This document shows positions 10,776-19,754 of a stretch of 20,119 nt of DNA, in pieces. Source of the DNA: Immersiella caudata. Lineage: Eukaryota > Ascomycota > Sordariomycetes > Sordariales > Lasiosphaeriaceae. The translations under genes were made by a program, and so were the position numbers. Positions within the stretch are counted from its first letter, which is position 1. The number at the start of each line of letters is the position of its first letter. The stretch covers positions 1-20,119 of the forward strand of contig JAULSU010000011.1 in the NCBI GenBank assembly GCA_030512335.1, given 5' to 3'. Below the pieces are notes generated by a model. The model had not been told where the DNA came from, searched no databases, and was given only the letters and a program-made list of their open reading frames with translations.

Positions 10776-12127
10776 CTATTTCAGCGTCGCACCGCCACTC
10801 GCATCCCCCGAGAACTCGGCCGTTAACGCATCCAGCTTCTCCTTCCTCTTCGCCTGAACGACAAGTAAGTGCTTGAGCACCTCTGCCGCGATCTGCTCCT
10901 TGGTGCCGTTCCTAGAGTAGCAATCAGTGACGTAACCAATACCACTAGGGAAACTGAAGGCATCGGTGCCATAGTCGGCGCATCCGTTGTAGAATCCCTG
11001 CTGGCCATTGTCGGCGGTAGAGAAACGGTAGGCGGGCGCTTGGAAGCCCAGGGCCTTTGATAGCTCTCTGACACGAACAGTGGCGGGGATGTCAGGTGTC
11101 TCGTCTGGGGCTTCGATGGTATCACCGGGGAGAGTGTCACCGTTGGCGCTTTTGGATTCGGCAGGCGGTGAGGTTTGGGGGAGAGGGTGGGCGACGACCT
11201 CATCCTCTGTGTTTGCACTTCTAGAGAGACCGTCCTTCGGAGCGGCTAAGGGGACGGTTTTGTCGAGTACCACGGGGACGACTCTCTCGGCAACCGCGGA
11301 CCTCTCCTTCTTCCGACCTTGGGAAACTTGACCACTTCGCCCTGGCGCAGCAACCAAGCGACGGTCGACTTGGCCGCATACCGTCTAGCATCCTTCTTTT
11401 TAGAGAAAGACGGGGCATCTAGGGTGCCCTTGGTGTCAACAGCTACGAAGCCACAGTCCTCGCGAGGGAAGGTAATTCTCTCGGGCGCAAGCGGTCCCTT
11501 GAAATTGCAGAAGCATTTGAACTGGCCATTTGCGCCGACATCTTCGTATTGGAATTCCACGCCGCGGCGTTTGCTGCTGTCGGTGTCGCGGTACACTGTG
11601 GAGTCAATATAATAATATATCACATGGAAATGAGAATGAAAGACTTACTGTTCAAGGCACTAACCCAATCCTCCTCCCCAATCTCGGGGGCCGCGACATC
11701 CTGAACAAGAGACGCTTTGAGGTCCAAGATAGCCTTGCGCTGTGCTGGCGTCAGGAAAGAAGGCTGGGGGTTTGCCTCATAGGCAGCGATCCACTCCTTG
11801 ATGTCAGTGAAGTCGATGGGGTCGGCGGGTGCCATGCTGCTAACGGTGCCGGGTTTGATTGAGCCTATGATGATGCTTGCTTTCTGCGTCTTCTTGCGTT
11901 TGGCTTCCGGGGCTGCTTTGGTAGCGTGTGCCTCTTCATCACGAGTCTCCAGCTTGCGCTTTAGGTCGGGGGCAAGCCTTTTATCATCGACCGAGGGGGT
12001 CGTAGTTCGATTTGCAGGCTTGCTCTCATCGGGGGTGGGGGGGTAGCTGGAGCGGGGCGGGGGCCGCATCTACTGCGGGTGCTGCCGTATCAAAGCCGTT
12101 GGCCTCATGAGAAGGGGTTGAGCCCAT
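10776..12127 (-). CDS. Putative double-stranded-RNA-binding-like protein, two apparent frameshifts
   Basis: Exons run from 12127 to 11649 and from 11595 to 10776. The 53-nt intron (GTAAGT ... CCACAG) splits an ATG codon and joins DWVSALN to MYRDTDSSKRRG. The corrected length is about 432 aa. Frame corrections are one extra C in C7 (12037-12043) and one base missing near 11320. The start at 12127 (MGSTPSHEANGFDT) gives a continuous product; the ATG at 12069 would avoid the first correction but yields an Arg/Pro N-terminus that looks out of frame. After a Lys/Arg-rich, charged N-terminus (about 40-80), residues about 165-235 resemble a dsRNA-binding fold, ending in SFSKKKDARRYAAKSTVAWL, which matches the KKxAK..AA helix of that fold. 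A second, more diverged segment (about 333-410; VRELSKALGFQAPAY, DCYSRNGTKEQIAAEVLKHL) repeats the pattern. RNA binding is inferred from this; no RNase III catalytic domain is present. The exact function is unknown. Confidence 0.75.
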
Positions 12128-12589
12128 CTCGTCCATTACAAGTTGCGCGCTGCAACCGCAAACCTATATGATTAGGAGGCCCGAACGATCGATGATGGAG
12201 TTTGGTTGGGCTTGGATAGTGATGAGAGACAAAGGAGGTCTGAGTTTGCGTTTTACGGTGGGGTTTCTGCCACAGGCTGCTGAAGTGAGCGAATCTCGGC
12301 GCGATGACCGAAGTGAGCGCCGAAGGTTATTGCTTGGTTTTCGGATGAGGCATACGATTAGGCTCGATTGCCATCGCGCCTGCCATGGTACTTCCATCTG
12401 AACCACTCAGATTTTCCCATCGAGCTTGCTGGCAGCGGGCCTCAATGCGTTGACATAATGACATTTTTTTTTTCGAATTCTTCATGGATATCATGATCTA
12501 CAGCCGCTAGCTCGATGCCGCAACATGCCTTCCAGGTTGTTATTAGTATCCTCTCCTTCAGCCACAGTCTCGACCAACCTATCACAAGA
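12128..12589. other. Intergenic spacer between tandem minus-strand genes
   Basis: About 460 bp after the EFG1 stop and before the start of the dsRNA-binding-like gene. It must hold the EFG1 3' UTR and the next promoter; a T11-type run (A-run on the coding strand) lies near 12464-12474. No open frame of interest. Confidence 0.55.
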
Positions 12590-13495
12590 TCATTCGAAGA
12601 AACCGCCGTCGCTGTCGCTATCATCTCCAGATTTCCCGTCGGATGGTGCGGGTCTTGACTTTTCTCTGGACTTTCTTTGGTGCTGAGACCAGTCGCTCTC
12701 GGATTTCGACTTGGTCTCTCCCCGCTGCCTCTCCTGTTTCTTTTTGGGCTGCGTCTTGGATTTGTCGGATGCTTTTGGTGCCACCGACTCCCCTTCCTCG
12801 GATCCTGTTTCCGGTTGTCTGTTTTGCAACTTCTCCAACGCCGCTTTCCCCTCCTCTCTGACTTTCTCAACCACTGACCATATGGGAGGCCTCGGTGCGT
12901 GCAGGTACTGTAATGTTGTTGGCTCGTCGCCCTTCTTCTCCCCAGAAGGCGACTTGTAAAGGCTGGCGTAGGGTTCTAAGAACGGATAGTATATGGCATA
13001 GTCGAGGTCGACCTCGGCGATGTGCAGATCGGCCTTTGTTTTGGCAATCTCTTCCGGATCCTCGAGCTCGGACAGCTGCCGCTTCATCTGCTTGACAAAT
13101 CTCATAGCTTTTTTCCGCTCTAGCAGAGAGAAAGAATTAGCATCTCAACTGTAAGGTATGCCAGCTGGCGCCATCGACTTACCAAAGAACCGGACCATAT
13201 GATACTTCCCAATCATGCGGCTCCTATGCTTCTTCGCCATGGCCTCCGCGATCCGCTGCTTGTGGGCAGCCAGCTCTCGTTCCAAGTCATTTTGTTTGTC
13301 TGCTGGTATCTTCAAGTCCTGTTTCGCAAGCAGTCGCTCAAGGGCGCGCGCCCGCTTCTTGATGGCTCCCAGGCCGGCTTCACTGAGGTCGACCTTTTGG
13401 CGCTTCGACCAGTGCTTCTGGGGGGCCGGTCGGGATCTGCCGTCTTCTAGGTGGCCAAACGGCTCAGATTCGGAATGCGGTCTCTTCTTCCCCAT
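12590..13495 (-). CDS. EFG1: rRNA-processing protein Efg1
   Basis: A nucleolar factor for 18S rRNA maturation within the small-subunit processome. Exons run from 13495 to 13183 and from 13119 to 12590. The 63-nt intron (GTAAGT ... GCTAG) joins YHMVRFFE to RKKAMRFVKQ in phase. The protein has 280 aa, within the usual range of the family (yeast about 230). The family core is helical and highly charged: RARALERLLAKQDLKIP, LERELAAHKQRIAEAMAKK, KYHMVRFFERKKAMRFVKQ, then DLDYAIYYPFLEPYASLYK. The C-terminal third is a Lys/Ser/Asp-rich disordered tail ending DSDSDGGFFE. The start MGKKRPHSESE at 13495 is chosen over an in-frame codon at 13636, whose added segment has no family character. No frame defect is seen, unlike its neighbours. 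It is transcribed divergently from Mio. Confidence 0.95.
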
Positions 13496-13925
13496 TGTGA
13501 AGTAGTCGCGACAATGGAGCTTTCTGACTTTGTGGACGAAGAGGAAGGACTTGAATTTCTCGTGCGCCAAGAACAGACCTGGAAAGTTTGGAAGTTTGGA
13601 CGCTCCCCACCCTAATTCTGCCCGGCAGGCAAGCATTTCCAGGGTTAGGGTGTGTTCAGCTCCCCCACCCAGTTCCCTTTCGTCTCCACTTGAACCTCAA
13701 GTAGCAACTCACAACTGAGTCTCAAGATGAGATTAAGGCGTATAAATCCCACCGAATATGACCCAATTCGATGTCCCCAGGATACGAGAGTCTGAATTTT
13801 ACCCTATTGTCTCACCCCGGGCGGCCTAGGGAGTTGGGGCGCCATTTTCCCTGCAACTTCGCCCGTTAAGTGGAGCCGCTCCCCAAGCTTCGAGCATCCC
13901 TTGAAGCCGTCGCAACAGCACGACA
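13496..13925. promoter_or_regulatory. Divergent EFG1/Mio promoter with telobox-like motifs
   Basis: 430 bp between two divergent start codons. It contains ACCCTAA at 13609-13615 and AGGGTTAGGG at 13641-13650, telomere-repeat-like boxes in opposite orientation, 114-155 bp upstream of the EFG1 ATG. Such 'telobox' elements are known in promoters of ribosomal and ribosome-biogenesis genes of fungi and plants, where Tbf1-type Myb proteins bind. Whether they act on EFG1, Mio or both is not visible. Confidence 0.55.
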
Positions 13926-16900
13926 ATGGACCGCCCCGAACCCGGTCTCATCAGATGGTCGCCCAGCGCGTCTCGCGACTCGTTCCTTCACATCAATGTG
14001 CAGCATCGAGTCGTCCAAATCTACGAACCTACGGGACGCGCCCAGCGAGGGCGCTTCGACTACCGCAAACTTGCAAAGCACGATGACCTCCCACCCCTTA
14101 CCGCCTATGACTGGTCCCCGTCCCACCCCGGCCTGGTTGCCGTGGGCACTTCGACCGGTGTGGTCAACCTCTTGCGCGTCGATGACGGCTCCAATGCCTA
14201 CTTAGAGTTGAGCCTCAAAATGGCCCGCACCTGCCACGCTGTGGCTTTCAACACGACGGGCAAATTGGCTGTTGCCCTCGACAGAGTGAGGAGCGATAAT
14301 TGCCTGTACATCTGGGACGTCAGCCGCCTGTCAACATTGGACCCTTCACGCTCCGGCTTCCCCTCAGACACCGACCCCTTTTCAGACCCCACTGATCGTC
14401 TTGAGCCCAGTGTCTCCGTCTCCAGCGTCAAGTTCTTCGAAGACAATCCCAATGTGCTTGTGGCTGGCATCAAAGGTCAAGGTCTGCGGATCCACGACCT
14501 CAGAGAGCAAAGCCATGGTGCCGTCATACACTTTCCGACCAAGAATTGCAACAACTTGGCGATTGACTATGCGGACCAGAATTATTTTGCATCCTCCCAG
14601 CTCGACCAGCCAGGTATCATGGTGTGGGACCGCCGCGCAACCCACCGCCAGGATGCCACCTCGTCTTATGTCGACGCTGTCGACCGTGATGGCATGCCCT
14701 GGGGAGGCGCCCTGCGACTCGACAAGGCGGTGGAGATGGAAGCTGATCCAGCCTTGATGGACAACAAGAACTCCTTTATTCGCTCCATTCGCTTCTGTCG
14801 AGACCATCCCGGTATGCTAGCTGTTCTTGCGCGGACCGGCCAGTTGAGGATTCTCTCGACAAGGCACGAGTACGTGGACTCGGATGCTAGGGTGGATGGC
14901 AGCCCTGAGCTCTTGGAGGTGAGGAGGTCGCATGAGATGGACCCCCTTTACGGCGAGCCTGGTCATAAAAACGACAAGATTGTGTCGTTTGATTGGATTA
15001 CCTTGCGGTCTCCCGTTCTTCGGCCTCGGCTGCTCGTTCTGAGGGCTAGCGGTGCCCTCGAGGTCCTAGAGAAGCCGTCTTTCACTTCGGAATACCCTTT
15101 CAAGTTGATTCCGTGGCAAGCCCCGTACCGTGGGTTGGAAGGTGACAAATTCACACCCGGTTCCCTCCATGCAGGGCTAACAACCTCGTAGAAGGGACTT
15201 CGTATCACGCACCATTCGAACTTGAACCATCCCAAGCCCACGGGCTTCTTGGCCCGCTATTCACCGAGAGAGCCCTTTCTGATATCGCACTATTTGGATC
15301 TGAGAGGCCTAACATAAACGCCTTGGTAGAAGGCGTCATATCTTCTCACACGGATGTAGACGAGATGATGGCAGAAATGTCTGCCGACGAGCCCGACATC
15401 CCTGCAGAGTTTCTGAGAGCTTCTTCTCTCGCAGAGAAACTGACGGCATTGAGAACCAATGCGCATGGAGAAAAGAGCCAGACGAACTCATCGCCTGGAG
15501 GGGTTGCCAACCTCTCAACTACAGCGGCATGAGAGATTGCTTACTGAACTGAAAACGATGGGTCGGCTGTCTAGCAAGGCTCAAGCGGTCTTGGACCATA
15601 CCATGCTGCTTCGCGCGCGGGAAGGATACCTTTTCAACTACATAAAAAACCAGAAGATCGTGGCTGATGATAGTTGGCTGAGCGATATTTGGGCCTGGGT
15701 TGCCGGTAAGTATTTCGTCCCTGTGCGGGATGTTGAGTAGGTGACTGACATTTGGGACAACAGGCGCAGAAGGAGCAGCGTTAGATGGGGGGATGATATC
15801 ACATCCAATCGATGTTGGGTACCTGGGGGTAAACACAATATGGACCAATGATCTCGGTAAGAAAAGCTTTAGCGACACTGGCTGCATGGGTTCCTAACCA
15901 AAAGTAGGGAGTAAATCTTATGCGAGACTTTTGGAAAGCTCGCCACCCCCCGACCGAGTCGGATGGGAACGTTGCTTGAACGCCATCAACAAGAAACTGG
16001 GCGTTCCAAAGTTCGACGGGATAGAAACGCGCTGGCCCCACCACAGAGAGCTTTGCCTTGAGATGTGTAACTGGGGCAGGGTATCTGATTCCGACCTCGA
16101 AAATACTGGTTCCACAGCGAGCCTTCGGAGGGACTCGACCTGGCACACCATGGCAGCCGCCCATGCACTATTTAGGGGTGACACCAAAGGTGCCATCCGA
16201 ATTCTAAAACAAGCAAGCACAGAACACCCAGAGTTGTTGTTTGTGTCACTCGCCCTCCAACTCATCGGCAAGACCGATGATAGCGGCGAAAAGGAGGCGC
16301 TTGACTTCGACGAAAGGGTAGCCTCCAAAACCGACCCATACCTCCGTGCGATATCATCCATCATCGCCACCGGGGACTGGGCCAAAATCGCCAACCAACG
16401 CTCCCTCCCACTACGTGACCGCATCTTTGTCGCTGTCCGTAACTTCTCCGACGACGAACTCACGACCTGGCTGCAACATGAAACCTCCGCGGCCACCAAA
16501 TCAGGCGACATCGAAGGCGCCGTGCTCACCGGCATCACCGACCCCCTTGTTGACCTGCTCGCCCGCTATGTAGAAAAGTTCAACGACTACCAGACCGCCG
16601 CACTCCTCCTCTCCATCTGCGCACCACGCTTCATCGACGACGTCCGTGCCGCCGCCTTCCGCTCTGCCTACCGCGCTTACCTCCAACGCCACCACGCCTT
16701 CTTCCTCCGCGCCAAGTTCGACGTCGAGTCCACCAAGCGCAGCAAACACCATGGCCGGCCGACGCTCCGACCTCCTGGCCGCCAGATCGCTCTACGCTGC
16801 GTCTACTGCGACGCCGAAACCTCGCTCAACGCTCACAATGGCAACTTCATCAGCGGCACCAGCAGCGGCAGCGCTTCTTCCGCTCTACCGAGTTTCATGA

Positions 16901-17258
16901 CGGCACCCCCGTCCAGTCGCGAGGGCCACCATCATGGGAATCCCTTCACAGAGAAGATGACGGCCGCGGAATAAGCTGTCCCAACTGCAAGCGACACTTG
17001 CCACGGTGTGTGGTGTGCCTCGAAGTGGTAGGCATGCCGCGAAGCGACCGGCCGGAGCTGTCTGCGTCGCGGCCCGGGGCTGCTTCTGATCTGGACGCCA
17101 GGCTGGCCGGGCGGTTCCCGACATTTTGCCTGAAGTGTGAGCATGTGCTGCACTTGGATCACGCAAGACAGTGGTTTGCAAGGCACCAGGAGTGTCCGGT
17201 GCCGGAGTGTAGGTGTAAGTGTAATTTCCGGGCAAATCCAGAACTGAATTACCAGTAG
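13926..17258 (+). CDS. MIO: SEA/GATOR2 complex subunit Mio (SEA4), three apparent frameshifts
   Basis: A WD40-beta-propeller, alpha-solenoid and zinc-finger scaffold of the vacuole-associated SEA (GATOR2) complex, which promotes TORC1 signalling in response to amino acids. Four exons: 13926-15141, 15192-15705, 15764-15856 and 15908-17258. The introns (50, 58 and 51 nt) have donors GTGACA, GTAAGT and GTAAGA. The corrected protein is about 1058 aa. Residues 1-400 are the propeller (start MDRPEPGLIRWSP; AYDWSPSHPGLVAVGTSTG; LYIWDVSRL; GIMVWDRR; ending near FKLIPWQAPYRGLEEGTSYH). A helical middle follows (HTMAAAHALFRGDTKGAIRI). The C-terminal zinc region has CVYC at about 906, then CPNC, CVVC, CLKCEHVLHLDHARQWFARH and CPVPECRCKC. 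Frame corrections are one base missing near 15471-15474, one near 15499-15505 (or a single inserted base between them), and one near 16966. Exon 1 and the splice joins are in phase, supporting a real gene. Confidence 0.93.
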
Positions 17259-17751
17259 GCCTGGCAGGGGAGTGGACAGCGATTGCATTTTTTTGGTATT
17301 TGTGCATGTGTTGTGGTTACGGCCCACGGGTATGAGGAGGACAGGTGGATGGAAGGCACAATACCAAGTCCTCGATCACGGGGCTGAATTGAAGATTCGG
17401 AAGTCCGTCTGTCGCTTGCGGCTCGCATTGACGTCGACTGTGAGTAAGTGTACCGTTGTCTGCTGTCTACAAGGAGACAAGTGGCCATTGCAGCGGAATC
17501 ACTTCCGACGAACCATAAGTTTGCTATTATTGCACTCATAACGCATTCCCATGGTGGACACTCATGGAAAAGCCCAATTCCGACAAGCAATATGCTTTAA
17601 AAACCCAAGCAATACTGGGCTGGGGAAGATGGGAGCGATCGCCGCCGCGGCATACGATGCCCAGGCCTTGGACGTTGTCTTGGTTTTTCTTGTCCCGGCA
17701 GAGCGGGATTTCTTGGGGTTTCCATGGAGGAGCGGAGGGACAAGAAATAGC
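17259..17751. other. Mio 3' flank
   Basis: About 490 bp after the Mio stop with no gene. One CCTGGC (GCCAGG on the other strand) overlaps the stop region at 17260-17265. The GCCAAG-rich region begins at its right edge. Confidence 0.5.
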
Positions 17752-17850
17752 GCCAAGGTTGCCAGCTTGGCTGACTTGGCTCGGTAGGGGGGACAAGAAG
17801 CCAAAGAAAAAAAGCTGGCTGAGTGAGCAGAAGGGGGAGGGGGGACAAGA
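17688..17850. repeat. GGGACAAGA 9-mer repeated four times
   Basis: GGGACAAGA occurs on the plus strand at 17737-17745, 17790-17798 and 17842-17850, and inverted (TCTTGTCCC) at 17688-17696. It is interleaved with the first GCCAAG sites. Its meaning is unknown; it may be part of the same ancient duplication or a second binding site. Confidence 0.75.
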
Positions 17851-17851
17851 G

Positions 17852-17900
17852 GCCAAGGATGGGGAAGCCAAGAAGGCCAAGAAGGCCAAGAGGAGCCAAG
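17852..17900 (+). repeat. Five direct GCCAAG copies, four at 9-10 bp pitch
   Basis: GCCAAG starts at 17852, 17867, 17876, 17885 and 17895, all on the plus strand, embedded in AAGGCCAAG-type units. The last four are spaced 9, 9 and 10 bp, close to one helical turn, so they would present binding faces on nearly the same side of the DNA. Confidence 0.85.
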
Positions 17901-18661
17901 AGGCACCGAGAGTGCGCAAATCGCGTGGTTTTGACATTGAGGTGCGGAGGCAGGGTGAAAGGGGGGAGTTGGTGAGGGAGACGGGGGTAGTTATGCGGGT
18001 GATGGACTTGCAGTTCAATCGCGCAGGATAACGAGCGCGAGACACAGAACTGAAGTGAAAAGTGAAGGCGGTCGTTGTGCACTTTTGCCATGTCACCCAT
18101 CGGTCAGAGGTATCTCCTAAGCAGAGTTGAAGGTCAAGACCTTGGCGACTCGGCGAGCACGTGCTGGGCCTTGCTTGTGTGAGCTTGGCGGGCGGTCTGA
18201 GAGCGCCCGCGGCGGCGAATGTTTTTGGCGTGTGCAGTGGGTCGACCCCCGTGGCGGGGTTGTTGTGGGCGTCCTGTGGAACTGTTACCCCGCGCTGTGA
18301 GAAAAGAGTCAGGAGAAATGACGTCTTTTTCGAATCTATTGACTCAATGGGGAATGGCGACAGCAGGAAGTTATCTTGACTAATTCGAGGGCAAAAAATG
18401 GTAAGAGAAATGCAAAGGATGCTGACCAGAGACATGTTTCGATGGCAGGTGAGGTATTTCCATCTCTGCGAAGGCGGTCCGGACTGGGTGGTTGAAGTCC
18501 ACATGGTCTCAGACGGCCGAAAATTGGTTGCCGGATCTGATGGGTTCTCCAAATCGACGGGCATCTTCATCAATGTTAGAGCGTGGCTGTGTTGGACGGT
18601 AGTGGTCGGCGACCCGACAAGATGGAGTCTTTCGTAAAGGCAATTCAGGAAGGACAGGACC

Positions 18662-18675
18662 GCCAAGTACTTGGC
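18662..18675. promoter_or_regulatory. Perfect 14-bp palindrome of two GCCAAG sites
   Basis: GCCAAGTACTTGGC reads the same on both strands: two hexamers head to head, separated by TA. Two further CTTGGC copies follow at 18692 and 18708. Confidence 0.85.
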
Positions 18676-19324
18676 ACGCGGAGGGTGATCTCTTGGCTAG
18701 CGGAAAACTTGGCGGGTGACTTCGCTGGTCTGTCGTTGTTTTGACGGTTCATTCCCCAACGGATGGCGAACAGCTGCAACGGTTTCCGTGTCGTTGGAGA
18801 CAAGAGCCGGCGTAATGCCCGCGCAGCTGATAACGAGACGCGAGCGACCCCAGCCAGCTAGCGCATGAGTCCACCGCACACCCACATTGTTGATAAGCCG
18901 AGCAGACGATGGCCCCAAAAAGTAGACGATCGCACACCGCATGGGAGGAGACGCGAAGGGGAATGGCATGAAAGGATGTGGGCTGAGCGTGTGACCCTGA
19001 GAGGGAGCGAGCGAGAGCAGGAGGCAAGAGAGGGCGGCCCAGACATTCCTCGCAATACCAAGGCTTGGCACAGGCTTGGCGGTCCTTGGTGTTTCTTGGC
19101 GGCAAAGTCGCGCTGTTAAGGCGGCGGGGGCCAACGGCGGGTGACAAGGCGATACAACGGCTCAATTGGCAACAGGAGCTACGCCCGCCGGACCGTGGCT
19201 TCCATGTCTGGCCAATGAGGTGGGCAGGGCATCCGAGCCCCCGTCTGCCAAGAGAGTTTGCCAAGCCCGCCAAGACTCTCCGCCATGTATCGCAAGTGAG
19301 CAGGACTGCAATAAAGACATAATG

Positions 19325-19754
19325 ACCCGCCGCTTTTCCAACATTAATCGTTTTCCTCTTTTCAACTCTCATTCAAGTCTCCATTGCAACAAAAAGCAGT
19401 TTGCTGCTCAGCATCCCCAAACGCCACAACCGAATACTCTTCAAGGCGTTCTTGCCGAAGCTTGGTCGAGACAACACTCCTCGAAAATCTCTTGGCTTTG
19501 CTGCACGCTTTGCGCGCACGCCCAATCTCTTGACCTCTTGGCTTTGCCCCACAAAAACAAGACCCCACGACCCGCCACATCAGGGTTTCGGCTCGGGTAT
19601 AACTTCTGCCGACTCCCCCACCTTGACGACCAACAACAGCACCACGCACGTGATCTTCGCGTGACCCCAAAAGCTTGGCTGAATCTTGTTTGCTACCAAA
19701 ACAACACCCCTTTTGTGCGCACGGTCTTCCCCCTGACGCACACTCGATTTCACC
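19325..19754 (+). promoter_or_regulatory. Probable long ATG-free 5' leader of pacC
   Basis: No ATG occurs on the plus strand from 19325 to the start codon (430 nt; about 6-7 expected by chance), which fits a long leader kept free of upstream ORFs. A pyrimidine-rich stretch (about 19334-19384) at its left end would suit transcription initiation. It contains three CTTGGC copies and a CACGTG E-box at 19647-19652. Confidence 0.5.

Larger units (their letters stand above)
17752..19679. promoter_or_regulatory. Dense array of GCCAAG (PacC-type) sites upstream of pacC
   Basis: The hexamer GCCAAG (or CTTGGC on the other strand) occurs 23 times. Plus-strand starts: 17752, 17852, 17867, 17876, 17885, 17895, 18662, 19247, 19260, 19269. 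Minus-strand (CTTGGC) starts: 17766, 17775, 18141, 18184, 18670, 18692, 18708, 19064, 19075, 19095, 19491, 19537, 19674. GCCAGG does not occur here. Chance predicts about one copy in this length. GCCARG is the known target of PacC zinc fingers, and pacC is the only gene whose promoter lies here, because Mio is tandem and upstream. The sites fall in six groups. Autoregulation is inference, not seen. Confidence 0.8.

Noticed and set aside
11246..11320. Continuation of the dsRNA-binding-like exon 2 in its first frame to a stop at 11246
   Set aside because: The other frame holds the second conserved-looking segment; no intron with consensus donor and acceptor explains the switch.
13496..13636. 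Upstream in-frame extension of EFG1
   Set aside because: It overlaps the promoter and has no family resemblance; MGKKRPHSESE fits the known start.
17564..18031. 155-codon plus-strand frame with AKKAKKAK
   Set aside because: The Lys/Ala pattern is a by-product of GCCAAG repeats and no domain or splice context supports it.
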